Below are positions 6,750 to 14,499 of a stretch of 35,090 bases of DNA, one piece after another. Source of the stretch: Actinomycetes bacterium. GTDB lineage: Bacteria > Actinomycetota > Acidimicrobiia > Acidimicrobiales > Ilumatobacteraceae. The stretch lies in assembly GCA_025359865.1 (NCBI GenBank), contig JANYDH010000056.1:1-35090 (forward strand). The letters are read 5' to 3'. Numbering within the stretch: the first letter of the stretch is position 1; every line of letters starts with the position of its first letter. The translations under genes and the position numbers were made by a program. A model generated the notes under the pieces. The model was not told the DNA's origin and did no database searches. It saw nothing but the letters and a program-made list of their open reading frames with translations.

Positions 6750-7478
6750 TTGCGGGATGGCACGCTGTGCAGCCGCTGGTACCTGGTGACCGATCTGCCG
6801 TTGATTGGTCGCGGACGTACAGCCGACGTGTTCGACGCAGGCAACGGCCGCGTCCTGCGTCGGTATCGCAGCGCACGTGCCGACTCCGTTGAGCGTGAGG
6901 CGCTCGCAATGCGACACCTGCGTGAGCACGGCGCGCCCGTGCCTGAGGTGTTCTCGGCGGCCGGAACCGACATTGTGATGGAGCGACTCGAAGGCCCGAC
7001 GATGCTCGAGGTCTTGAAGACCACGCCGTGGCGTGCCGCGTCGATCGGCCGACAGCTCAACGCAATCCACACCCGTGTCCATTCGATCGTGGCCGGCGAC
7101 ATCGATCTCCCGAGGTTCAGCGACGGTGACGCGATACTGCACCTCGACCTGCATCCTGACAACGTGATCATCACACCCGACGGTCCGATGATCATCGACT
7201 GGAGCAACGTTGCACTTGGCGACCCATTGGCGGACGTGATGAACACGTGGATGCTGATGGTCACGAGTTCGCCAGATTCGGTACCGCTTATGTTGAGGCC
7301 CGTCATACGTCGGATCAGACGATCGCTTTCCGACGGCTTCATCGATGGCACCACGATCGACGACCACGCTCGTCGGTGGATCGGGCGCGTGTGCGATCAG
7401 CGGCTCCTCGATCCGAACGCTCGTGACGATGAGAAGGCGCGTGTGCTCGATTTCGCCGCGTGCCACACCAACCGATAG
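6750..7478 (+). CDS. APH-fold phosphotransferase (protein-kinase-like)
   Basis: The product has a glycine-rich start LIGRGRTADVFDAGNGRVLRRYR, hinge VMERLEGPTM, catalytic loop HLDLHPDNVII (D133, N138) and metal motif MIIDWSNVALGDP (D150), giving an APH/choline-kinase-type fold. The expected ATP lysine in the VLK strand reads Arg. The substrate is unknown; relatives include aminoglycoside, homoserine and fructosamine kinases. TTG 6750 is preceded by GAGG at 5-base spacing. GTG 6786, which begins VTDLPLIGRGRTADVF, fits family alignment equally well. The gene looks intact and is preceded by decayed DNA. Confidence 0.75.
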   Translation: MRDGTLCSRWYLVTDLPLIGRGRTADVFDAGNGRVLRRYRSARADSVEREALAMRHLREHGAPVPEVFSAAGTDIVMERLEGPTMLEVLKTTPWRAASIGRQLNAIHTRVHSIVAGDIDLPRFSDGDAILHLDLHPDNVIITPDGPMIIDWSNVALGDPLADVMNTWMLMVTSSPDSVPLMLRPVIRRIRRSLSDGFIDGTTIDDHARRWIGRVCDQRLLDPNARDDEKARVLDFAACHTNR

Positions 7479-7637
7479 GCGAGGCGACACCGCCTCCCAT
7501 CGTGAAGCGTGCTAACTCACGCATGCGTGTTGTCGGGTTCGGGAGTGACTGCTCCGAAGAGTCGGGTCGTGTGAGGTGAGATGCCGGCCACGCTGGATTC
7601 AGTGTCGCCCTCGCGTTGTCCTCCCGGACCCACCGGC

Positions 7638-7666
7638 ACCAGCTTGAGCTGCGCACTCAAGCTGGT
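7638..7666. terminator. 11-bp perfect hairpin
   Basis: ACCAGCTTGAG (7638-7648) pairs with CTCAAGCTGGT (7656-7666) around a 7-base loop. It lies immediately beyond the stop of the IS110-type remnant (reading minus) and about 160 bases after the kinase. It may be an insertion-sequence end structure or a bidirectional terminator. Confidence 0.55.
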
Positions 7667-7671
7667 TGATG

Positions 7672-7740
7672 TCAGCGGTGGGTATCGGTGATGAGGCGTT
7701 GGTAGACGGCGGCGCTGATGTGTCGCTTCAGCGCACGGCT
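7672..7740 (-). mobile_element. IS110-family transposase C-terminal remnant
   Basis: The 22 codons ending at TGA 7674-7672 read SRALKRHISAAVYQRLITD. This resembles the conserved tail of IS110/IS116/IS902 transposases (ALKRRxSDVVYRxL). Nothing upstream continues the frame. The identification rests on one short motif. Confidence 0.5.
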
Positions 7741-7838
7741 CTACGTCGGCCAGATCGCTTCTCGTCGTAGTGACCGCCGAGATCGCGATCAGGACGACGG
7801 GCAGTTCCATGTCCGCCGAGTCACTAGTCTGGGACCCC

Positions 7839-8369
7839 ATGGACATCAACGCGCTTGCGGCGCTCTCGCTGACCGATAGTTCGGGAATGCCGCACCAACT
7901 TGGGGATCTCTGGCTCGATCAGTCCGTTGTGATGGTGTTCCTTCGCCACTTCGGTTGACTGCACTGCCGAGAGCACGCCGCGCAGTTGCGCGACAACAAC
8001 GACGAGATTGCCGAACTCGGTGGACGAGTCGTCGCCATCGGTACCGGTGACCAACGTTACGCCGCCGCCTTTGTCGATGAGGAGCGAGTTCCGTTCCTCG
8101 TGCTCGTTGACGATGATGCTGCCGCAGCGAGTGCAGCCTCCGTGCGAACGCTCTCGTGGTTTGAGCTGCTTCATCCGCGCACATGGAAGGCGACCAGAGC
8201 GACCTCCAAGCGGGGGCATCACGTCCACAAGCCCGGAACGCGAGTCAAGCAGGTCGGTGCCACATTCGTAATCGGTGCCGGCGGCAGGGTTCGCTACGAA
8301 CACCTCGATGCCGATAGCACCGATCACGCCGACGTCGACGACATCCTCGACGCGTTACGCCGGATTTGA
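7839..8369 (+). CDS. PRXL2/SelU-type peroxiredoxin-like protein with in-frame TGA at the redox site
   Basis: Reading from ATG 7839 through TGA 7956-7958 gives one 176-residue AhpC-TSA_2 (PRXL2/selenoprotein U-like) protein. Before the TGA it reads VVMVFLRHFG; after it comes LHCREHAAQLRDNNDEIAELG, then VVAIGTGDQRYAAAFVDEERVPFLVLVD and VGATFVIGAGGRVRYEHLDAD. The family motif is FLRxFGCxxCREHAAQL, so the TGA (codon 40) replaces exactly the first Cys of CxxC and gives UxxC. A 5-bp hairpin (7979-7983 with 7988-7992, loop AGTT) starts 21 bases downstream. The rest of the frame is intact. It is either a selenoprotein or a gene killed by one TGC-to-TGA change; decayed neighbours favour neither decisively. 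Confidence 0.7.
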
Positions 8370-8419
8370 TCGACGTCCTACGCCGAGGCGTGAAACGAAT
8401 CGAACGACTGCGCCGCTGG

Positions 8420-9319
8420 TCAGCAGTGGCTCACCACATCAGCGGCGAATTGCTCGATCGATGGCCGGAATATCTCGGCCGAACGGTTCAGGCCGGTCAT
8501 GTCGCCCTTCGACACGTTCTGATCGAGCGCCCACGGCATGCACAGAGTTGCGGTGAGACCCAGTTCTTCCTCTGCTCGCTTGAACAGCTCAGGAGTCGGC
8601 ATCGCATACAACCCGCAGACGATCTCGAACGGATCATCGTCACGCCCGAACTCGTGCAGATACTCCTTCAGCTTAGCAACGTACACCGCCGCCTCTTCGA
8701 CTGGGTAGGCGTTGCCGATCCAGCCATCGCCTACCTGTGCGGCGCGACGCAGTGCTGCATCGGTGTGGCCGCCGATGTAGATCGGAATCGGTGCCTCGGG
8801 AGTCGGCTCCATCATGCACGCCGGCACGTCGTAGAAATCACCATGGAACTCGACCCAGCCCGGCTTCCACATCTCGCGCAGCGCGTGCACCATCTCGGTG
8901 AACCGGCGGCCACGGTTGGTGAAGCTCTGACCCTGCAGGTCGAACTCTTCGCGCATCCAACCCGCTCCGGCACCCAGTGCCACCCGTCCGGCCGAGATGA
9001 TCGACGCGGTCGAGACCTCCTTGGCCACCTGGAGCAGCGGACGCATCGGCGCCACGTAGATGTTGGTCGTGAACTGGAGTTTGGTGGTAACCGCCGCCAT
9101 CGCCCCGATCAGCACCCAGGGATCGGGCCATGCAGTCTCGGGCGCCCACATCGGACGGCCATCGGCGTGCGGTGAGTAGGGATACTTGCTCGTCAGGTGC
9201 TGCGGATAGACGAGATGATCGGACACCATCAGGCCGTGATAGCCGCATGTATCGAGCATCTGGGACACGGCGATCAACTCGCGAGTGTCCATGAACGCGG
9301 TGGCGCACCAGAACTTCAT
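8420..9319 (-). CDS. LLM-class F420-dependent oxidoreductase
   Basis: This 299-residue protein has the luciferase-like TIM-barrel pattern: DHLVYP near residue 35, KLQFTTNIYVAPMRPLLQVAKEVST, SAGRVALGAGAGWMREEFDLQG (cofactor-binding segment) and PIPIYIGGHTDAALRRAAQVGDGW. Actinobacterial relatives use F420 rather than FMN. Length is normal. ATG 9319 has AGGA about seven bases upstream. It is transcribed divergently from the steroid side-chain operon and shares its control region, so it may act in the same pathway; the substrate is unknown. It converges with the peroxiredoxin-like gene, leaving a 50-base gap. Confidence 0.85.
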   Translation of the reverse strand: MKFWCATAFMDTRELIAVSQMLDTCGYHGLMVSDHLVYPQHLTSKYPYSPHADGRPMWAPETAWPDPWVLIGAMAAVTTKLQFTTNIYVAPMRPLLQVAKEVSTASIISAGRVALGAGAGWMREEFDLQGQSFTNRGRRFTEMVHALREMWKPGWVEFHGDFYDVPACMMEPTPEAPIPIYIGGHTDAALRRAAQVGDGWIGNAYPVEEAAVYVAKLKEYLHEFGRDDDPFEIVCGLYAMPTPELFKRAEEELGLTATLCMPWALDQNVSKGDMTGLNRSAEIFRPSIEQFAADVVSHC

Positions 9320-9389
9320 GCTCGGTTCCTAGCAGATCTCCAACTCGCCGCCAGCGCTCGCGGCCGGATGGCGAACTGAATTGCCGGAG

Positions 9390-9432
9390 TCGCGTCGACT
9401 TGTCGACGCTGTGCGACGACAAGTCGACGCGA
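9390..9432. promoter_or_regulatory. 16-bp inverted repeat in divergent control region
   Basis: Bases 9390-9405 pair perfectly with 9417-9432 (core GCGTCGACTTGTCG), leaving an 11-base centre. It lies between the two divergent starts, closer to the LLM gene. It may be an operator for a dimeric regulator or a cruciform/attenuator structure. Confidence 0.6.
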
Positions 9433-9484
9433 TGTCGACCGACGCACTCGGTTCGTATCGGGTCGGCGTCGTACAGGCATTGAT

Positions 9485-9526
9485 CCGGCGGAGACGGGCC
9501 GGCGGAGACGGGCTGGCGGAGACGGT
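9485..9526. repeat. Three 14-bp tandem repeats
   Basis: The unit CCGGCGGAGACGGG occurs at 9485-9498 and 9499-9512, with a third, slightly altered copy at 9513-9526 and a partial fourth after it. It lies between the 16-bp inverted repeat and the operator-like palindrome, upstream of the ChsE2-like gene. Confidence 0.8.
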
Positions 9527-9545
9527 TCGGCGGACGACGGCCGAA

Positions 9546-9580
9546 TCTGACACACTGTCAGAAACCACCATCGGTATAGA
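9546..9580 (+). promoter_or_regulatory. Operator-like palindrome and promoter of the side-chain operon
   Basis: TCTGACA-CAC-TGTCAGA (9546-9562) is a perfect 7-bp inverted repeat, typical in size for TetR-family sites. TATAGA (9575-9580) is a -10 candidate 12 bases before ATG 9593, giving a very short leader. The motif does not match the KstR or KstR2 consensus I know. Confidence 0.55.
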
Positions 9581-9592
9581 GATACGGGGCCC

Positions 9593-10789
9593 ATGCACAT
9601 CGGCGACTCGCCAGAAGAGGCAGAGTTTCGAGCTACTGCGAATGCATGGTTGGGCCAGCACGCGTCACCTCGACCGTCGACACAGACCTCGCACTACGAC
9701 GATCTCAGCGACCACGTTCGAGAGTGCCGCGAGTGGCAACGAACGCTGCACGATCACGGTTGGGCCGGTATCGCCTGGCCGAAGGTATTCGGAGGATGTG
9801 GAGGCTCACCAATCGAGTCGGCGATCTTCAACGAGGAGCAGGCCCGATTCGCCGCTGCCACCGGTGCGTTCGCTGTTGCGATTGGCATGGCCGGCCCGAC
9901 GTTGATGGCTCATGGCACCACCGAGCAGCAACGTGAATTGCTACCCGCCATGCTGCGCGGCGACCACGTGTGGTGCCAACTTTTTTCCGAGCCCGGTGCC
10001 GGCAGCGACCTCGCCTCGCTCGCCACCCGCGCGGTCCGTGACGGCGACGAGTGGGTGGTCACAGGACAGAAGGTGTGGACCTCGCTCGGGCAGTTCGCCG
10101 ACCACGCGATCCTGCTCGCCCGCACCGATCCCGACGTGCCCAAGCATCGCGGCATCACCTACTTTCTGCTCGACATGCGCTCACCGGGCATCGACGTGCG
10201 ACCATTGCGTCAGATCACCGGCACGGCCCATTTCAACGAGGTGTTCCTGACAGATGTGCGCATCCCACACAGCAACGTCGTCGGTGAGGTCGGAAATGGT
10301 TGGAAGGTGGCCCAGACCACGCTCACATCAGAACGCGCATTCATCGGTGGCGGTGGCGGCGCGTGGAGCGTCGACGGACTCATCGCTCTCGCGCAATCCA
10401 ACGGCGCAATTCATGATCTACCGACCCGGCAGGCGCTCATGCGTGCACACTCGCGTGCGGCCACGCTCACCTATCTTGGATACCGGCTACGGACAGCGTT
10501 CTCGCACAAACGGATGCCCGGTGCCGAGATGTTCATCATGAAGCTCGCGTATGCGCGCCACTGGGCCGCCACGGTCGACACGGCCATGGCAGTGCTCGGC
10601 GCCAGCGGGATGCTCACCGACGGCGAGGCAAAAGGGTGGGGGCAGTACCATCTCAGTCAGTTCGCGATCCGCCTCGGCGGCGGCACCGACGAGGTGCAGG
10701 CCAATATCATCGGCGAGCAAGCCCTTGGCTTGCCCCGCGAGCCAAGCATTGATCGAGACACCCCGTGGAAGGACCTGGTGCGGTCATGA
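9593..10789 (+). CDS. Acyl-CoA dehydrogenase, ChsE2/FadE29-like subunit
   Basis: This 398-residue acyl-CoA dehydrogenase has the FAD/substrate segments WCQLFSEPGAGSDLASL (residues 127-143) and WVVTGQKVWTS (154-164). Catalytic Glu247 sits in LTSERAFIGG, the position used by FadE29. The usual C-terminal YEGT glutamate is replaced by LGGGT, also as in FadE29. In mycobacteria ChsE1-ChsE2 is a heterotetramer that desaturates the 3-carbon steroid side-chain CoA ester. This is the first gene of a six-gene run, and its TGA overlaps the next ATG. Substrate is inferred from the operon. Confidence 0.85.
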   Translation: MHIGDSPEEAEFRATANAWLGQHASPRPSTQTSHYDDLSDHVRECREWQRTLHDHGWAGIAWPKVFGGCGGSPIESAIFNEEQARFAAATGAFAVAIGMAGPTLMAHGTTEQQRELLPAMLRGDHVWCQLFSEPGAGSDLASLATRAVRDGDEWVVTGQKVWTSLGQFADHAILLARTDPDVPKHRGITYFLLDMRSPGIDVRPLRQITGTAHFNEVFLTDVRIPHSNVVGEVGNGWKVAQTTLTSERAFIGGGGGAWSVDGLIALAQSNGAIHDLPTRQALMRAHSRAATLTYLGYRLRTAFSHKRMPGAEMFIMKLAYARHWAATVDTAMAVLGASGMLTDGEAKGWGQYHLSQFAIRLGGGTDEVQANIIGEQALGLPREPSIDRDTPWKDLVRS

Positions 10790-11808
10790 CTGAACCAGCA
10801 CAGACGGCCGACACACCGGCGGATGCCCAGTCGGATGCCCAGTCGGATGCCCAGATGGACGCGGCGTTCGACGCCGCGTTGCAACGATTCGTCGGTCGCG
10901 AGGTCGGGTCGGGCCAATTGGCTCCCGACGAGGTGAACGTGCCCATGATCCGGCACTGGTGCGAGGCGATGGGTGACGAGAACCCGGTGTACCTCGACGC
11001 AACTGCTGCCGCTGCATCAGTACACGGACAACTCGTCGCCCCCCCGACGATGTTGCAAGCGTGGGTGATGAGCGGCCTGCGCGGACCACGTCGCGACGCC
11101 GACAGCGCGTACCAGCAGATGAACGAGCTGCTGTTCTCACGTGGGTTCACCAGCGTTGTGGCGACGAACTGCGAGCAGACGTACCACCGTTACCTACACC
11201 CGGGCGACACGCTGTCGATGCGTACCGTGATCGACTCGATCAGCCCGCAGAAAACCACAGCGCTCGGCACCGGTCACTTCGTGTCAACCCGTCAAGACTA
11301 TTTCGACGCTGCCGGCGAACTCGTCGGCTCGATGCTGTTCCGGATCATTCGCTTCCGTCCGGCTGCCAAGGCGCCACCGCCGAGGCCGCTACGTCCCGAG
11401 GCAGCAACAACCCTCGACATCAAGTGGTGGTTCGACGCCCTAAACAGCAGCGAGTTACGAGTACAACGCTGCACCGACTGCAGCCGGCTGCGCCATCCTC
11501 CCGGACCGATGTGCCCGGCGTGCCATTCGTTGGCGTGGGACTGCTTACCGGCAACCCCGACGGGCAGCATCCACAGCTTCGTCGTAGTGCACTACCCCGT
11601 GGTGGCCAGCTTCGACTACCCACTCCCTATCGTGCTCGTCGACCTCGACGCAATGCCGGGTATCCGCATGGTGATGAACGCCGTCGACAGCTCACTCGAA
11701 TCGCTACAAGTAGGAGCGCGCGTGCGTATCGAGATCCGTGAAGCGGACGATCCATCGGCCAAGAGCGGCACACGCCTCCCGTTCGCGATCGTGGAGCCGA
11801 AGTCATGA
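10786..11808 (+). CDS. ChsH2-like MaoC/DUF35 fusion protein
   Basis: The 340-residue protein starts at ATG 10786, overlapping the previous stop (ATGA). The N-terminal half is a MaoC hot-dog domain (MGDENPVYLD, about residues 20-180), in which the catalytic His of D-x-NP-x-H reads Tyr, so this half should be non-catalytic. The C-terminal half is DUF35: zinc ribbon CTDC and CPAC in a CxxC...CxxC arrangement, then an OB-fold (SIHSFVVVHYPVV). ChsH2 in mycobacteria pairs its MaoC domain with ChsH1 as hydratase and its DUF35 domain with Ltp2 as aldolase scaffold. Three 12-bp repeats (10822-10857) give a disordered DAQS-type N-terminal tail. Confidence 0.85.
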   Translation: MTEPAQTADTPADAQSDAQSDAQMDAAFDAALQRFVGREVGSGQLAPDEVNVPMIRHWCEAMGDENPVYLDATAAAASVHGQLVAPPTMLQAWVMSGLRGPRRDADSAYQQMNELLFSRGFTSVVATNCEQTYHRYLHPGDTLSMRTVIDSISPQKTTALGTGHFVSTRQDYFDAAGELVGSMLFRIIRFRPAAKAPPPRPLRPEAATTLDIKWWFDALNSSELRVQRCTDCSRLRHPPGPMCPACHSLAWDCLPATPTGSIHSFVVVHYPVVASFDYPLPIVLVDLDAMPGIRMVMNAVDSSLESLQVGARVRIEIREADDPSAKSGTRLPFAIVEPKS

Positions 11809-12914
11809 ACTTCGACCTCAGCGAAGAACAACAGATCGTCCACGATCTTGCCGCACAGATCTTCGAAGGACAGGCCACCACCGAACGGGTCAAGGCAGCA
11901 GAGGCAGCCGACGGGTTCGATCGCGCACTGTGGCAGGCGCTCGCTGCTGCGAACCTGCTCGGCCTGTGCCTGCCCGAGCGTGACGGCGGAAGCGGGATGG
12001 GTGTCGTCGAGTTGGCGCTTCTCGCTGAGCAGCAGGGCCGACGTGTCGCCCCCGTTCCCGTGGTACCCACGTTGGCCACGGCGATGACGTTGGCCGAGCA
12101 CGGCAGCGACGAACTTCGAGCCGAGTTGTTGCCCGGTGTGATCGATGGGTCGGTGTTGCTGACGAGCGCACTGGCCGAATCCGGGGCGAATGATGTCGCC
12201 GCACCGACCACACGCGCGACGCTGACGACCGGGGGGTATCGCCTCGTCGGATACCGGCCGGCGGTCCCCTACGCACAACATGCGACGCGGATCGTGGTGC
12301 CGGCCCGTTACGACGACGGCGGGATCGCGCTGTTCGTCATTGATCCCACTGCCGTTGGTGTCGGGGTCGAGATCGCCGACACCACCGACCGCCAGCCGGC
12401 AGCGCATGTCACCATCGACACCCAAGTTGCCGCCTCGGCCCGTCTCGGCAACGCGGCTGCGCTTGTCCAACTCCACCAGCGATTCATGGTAGGGTGGTGC
12501 GCGGTGCACCTCGGCGTGGCCGAGGGTTCGCTTGCGCTCACCGCCGAGCATGTGGGCACCCGCCACCAGTTCGGCAAACCGCTCTCGTCGTTCCAGGCTG
12601 TGGGGCAACGGGCCGCCGACGGCTACATCACCACTGAAGCGCTGCGCGTGACCACCATGAACGCCGCATGGCGTCTCGCCGAGGGGCTGGCGGCCCAGCG
12701 CGATGTGCTCGTCGCTGCGTATTGGGCAAGCGAAGGCGGACAGCAAGTTGCGCTGGCGGGTCAACACCTGCACGGGGGCATCGGCGCCGACATCGACTAT
12801 CCCGTGCACCGGTATTTCCAGTGGAGCAGTCAGTTGGCAAACAACCTCGGTACGGCCAGTTCCCACCTCGCTCGCCTCGGCATGCTGATCGCGGATGAAA
12901 CCGAGGTGGCATGA
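11805..12914 (+). CDS. Acyl-CoA dehydrogenase, ChsE1/FadE28-like subunit
   Basis: This 369-residue acyl-CoA dehydrogenase homologue begins MNFDLSEEQQIVHDLAAQIF. It carries HQFGKPLSSFQAV and HLHGGIGADIDYPVHRYF, typical of the FAD-binding C-terminal domain. There is no FSEPxAGSD motif (SALAESGAND instead) and no obvious catalytic glutamate, consistent with being the shorter, non-catalytic partner subunit like FadE28. It is coupled by ATGA to ChsH2 upstream and ChsH1 downstream. Together with the first gene it should form an alpha2-beta2 complex, as in mycobacteria. Function is inferred from similarity and operon order. Confidence 0.85.
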   Translation: MNFDLSEEQQIVHDLAAQIFEGQATTERVKAAEAADGFDRALWQALAAANLLGLCLPERDGGSGMGVVELALLAEQQGRRVAPVPVVPTLATAMTLAEHGSDELRAELLPGVIDGSVLLTSALAESGANDVAAPTTRATLTTGGYRLVGYRPAVPYAQHATRIVVPARYDDGGIALFVIDPTAVGVGVEIADTTDRQPAAHVTIDTQVAASARLGNAAALVQLHQRFMVGWCAVHLGVAEGSLALTAEHVGTRHQFGKPLSSFQAVGQRAADGYITTEALRVTTMNAAWRLAEGLAAQRDVLVAAYWASEGGQQVALAGQHLHGGIGADIDYPVHRYFQWSSQLANNLGTASSHLARLGMLIADETEVA

Positions 12915-13324
12915 TGGCGAGCAGATCATTTGCCGACGCAGTCGTCGGCGAGCAGTTGCCCACGCTTACCGTTGCGCTCACCCGCACGCTCATCATGGCT
13001 GGCGCACTCGCTTCCCGTGACTACCAGGAGGTGCATCACGACGCCGATCTGGCCCGTGAACGCGGGTCGAAAGACGTGATCATGAACATCCTCACGACCA
13101 ACGGTTTCGTCGGACGGTTCGTCACGGACTGGTCCGGGCCCGACTCCATCATCCGGTCGGTGAAGGTCCGCCTCGGCGTGCCCAACTATCCTGGCGACAC
13201 GATGACGCTCACTGGACAGGTGACCGAACTGCGCCCCGCCGATCGCGTTGCGGTGGTTACCGTTCGCGGCTCCAACAGCCAGGGTGATCATGTCAACGCC
13301 ACCGTCGAAATCGCCCTGCGATGA
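12911..13324 (+). CDS. ChsH1-like MaoC hydratase subunit
   Basis: This 137-residue single hot-dog MaoC protein has RDYQEVHHDADLARERG with D37 and H42 in the D-x4-H hydratase arrangement, then DVIMNILTTNGFVGRFVTDW. In mycobacteria ChsH1 carries the catalytic pair and ChsH2 binds the steroid CoA ester; together they hydrate the C17-C20 double bond. ATG 12911 overlaps the previous TGA; an immediately following ATG is the alternative start. Its stop overlaps the Ltp2-like ATG. A His-to-Tyr change in the partner ChsH2 supports this division of labour. Confidence 0.85.
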   Translation: MMASRSFADAVVGEQLPTLTVALTRTLIMAGALASRDYQEVHHDADLARERGSKDVIMNILTTNGFVGRFVTDWSGPDSIIRSVKVRLGVPNYPGDTMTLTGQVTELRPADRVAVVTVRGSNSQGDHVNATVEIALR

Positions 13325-14499
13325 GCAATCGTCTCGGCGGCAAGGCCGCCATCGTCGGTATCGGCGCTACCGAGTTCTCGAAGAATTCGGGACGTAGCGA
13401 GATGAGCCTGGCGTGCGAGGCGGTACTCGCTGCGATCACCGATGCCGGCCTCACCCCTGCCGACATCGACGGCATGGTCACCTATTCCGCCGACAACAAC
13501 CCCGACATCGAGATCGCCCGCAACGTGGGGATCGGCTCCCTTCGTCACTTCAGTCGTGTCCACTACGGCGGTGGCGCGGCATGTGGCACCGTCGTAATGG
13601 CCGCAATGGCAGTGGCCACAGGGGTCGCCGATGCAGTCGTGTGCTACCGGGCGTTCAACGAACGCAGCGGGCGCCGGTTCGGCAGCGGGGTGCAAGACAT
13701 CCCGAGCGCCGCCACCGCAGAGCGCGCCCAGTTCTCATGGACATCGCCATTCGGTCTACTCACGCCCGCGAGTTGGGTGGCGATGATGGCCCGCCGATAC
13801 ATGCACGACTACGGAGCAACGAGCGAAGACTTCGGCCGCGTCGCTGTCGCCGACCGCAAGCACGCTGCCACCAACCCGGCCGCGTGGTTCTTCGAGCAGC
13901 CGATCACCATTGCCGACCATCAGGCCAGCCGGTGGATCGTCGAACCATTGCACCTCCTCGATTGCTGTCAGGAGAGCGATGGTGCTCAGGCTTTGGTGGT
14001 CATGTCGGCTGAACGGGCACGTGACCTTCCTAACAGACCGGCATTCATCACCGCTGGCGCTCAGGGCGCAGCCGTCGATCAGTGGACGATGACCAGCTTC
14101 TATCGTGACGACATCGCCCACCTGCCGGAGATGAAGGTGGTTGCCGACGAACTGTGGTCGTCATCGGGCCTTGGCCCTGCCGACATCCAAACCGCCATCT
14201 TGTACGACCACTTCACGCCGTACGTATTGATGCAGTTGGAGGAGTTCGGGTTCTGCGGTCGTGGCGAAGCCAAGGATTTCGTGCGGGATGGCCGGATCGA
14301 ACTCGGTGGCGCGCTGCCATTGAACACGCACGGCGGCCAACTCGGCGAGGCCTACATCCACGGGATGAACGGCATCGCCGAAGCAGTCCGCCAGATCAGG
14401 GGCACGAGCGTGAACCCGGTCGCCAACGTCGAACATGTACTCGTCACCGCCGGCACGGGCGTGCCCACCAGCGGTCTCATCCTGGGAGCCCAATCATGA
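13321..14499 (+). CDS. Ltp2-like steroid side-chain aldolase (thiolase fold)
   Basis: This 392-residue lipid-transfer/thiolase-superfamily protein begins with AAIVGIGATEFS and has DGMVTYS, VHYGGGAACGTV and PLNTHGGQLGEAYIHGMNG. Tyr295 (AILYDHFTP) and Tyr345 (GEAYIHG) match the two tyrosines reported as catalytic in Ltp2 (294 and 344) with a one-residue offset. Ltp2 catalyses the retro-aldol release of propionyl-CoA, leaving a 17-keto steroid, and requires the ChsH2 DUF35 domain, which is encoded in this operon. ATGA overlaps at both ends suggest tight translational coupling. Confidence 0.85.
   Translation: MSNRLGGKAAIVGIGATEFSKNSGRSEMSLACEAVLAAITDAGLTPADIDGMVTYSADNNPDIEIARNVGIGSLRHFSRVHYGGGAACGTVVMAAMAVATGVADAVVCYRAFNERSGRRFGSGVQDIPSAATAERAQFSWTSPFGLLTPASWVAMMARRYMHDYGATSEDFGRVAVADRKHAATNPAAWFFEQPITIADHQASRWIVEPLHLLDCCQESDGAQALVVMSAERARDLPNRPAFITAGAQGAAVDQWTMTSFYRDDIAHLPEMKVVADELWSSSGLGPADIQTAILYDHFTPYVLMQLEEFGFCGRGEAKDFVRDGRIELGGALPLNTHGGQLGEAYIHGMNGIAEAVRQIRGTSVNPVANVEHVLVTAGTGVPTSGLILGAQS

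Larger units (their letters stand above)
7479..7838. other. Intergenic stretch with hairpin and transposase scar
   Basis: It contains no complete gene. It holds an 11-bp hairpin (7638-7666), an IS110-type transposase tail (7672-7740) and, at 7825-7830, a TAGTCT hexamer eight bases before ATG 7839 that may be the leaderless promoter of the next gene. Confidence 0.6.

Noticed and set aside
6567-7490. 307-codon minus-strand open frame
   Set aside because: It runs antisense to the APH-fold kinase, whose motifs are clear; the frame has no family resemblance and reflects high GC.
7959-7985. Alternative SECIS stem CTGC...GCAG with loop CGAGA
   Set aside because: Its apical loop lies only about 9 bases after the TGA, too close for a bacterial SECIS; the downstream AGTT hairpin fits better.
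9485-9526. 14-bp tandem repeats as a possible CRISPR array
   Set aside because: Units are contiguous, have no spacers and number only three; no cas genes are near.
9593-10789. ChsE2-like gene read as a generic medium-chain acyl-CoA dehydrogenase
   Set aside because: The C-terminal YEGT glutamate is absent and the catalytic Glu sits in SERAFIGG, with ChsH, Ltp2 and CYP125 neighbours, favouring the steroid side-chain subunit.
11616-12929. 437-codon minus-strand open frame
   Set aside because: It is antisense to the ChsH2 and ChsE1 genes and follows their codon pattern; it has no recognisable domain.
14154-14495. Upstream extension of the CYP125-like frame
   Set aside because: The open frame continues upstream into the Ltp2-like gene, but ATG 14496 with ATGA overlap matches the family N-terminus.
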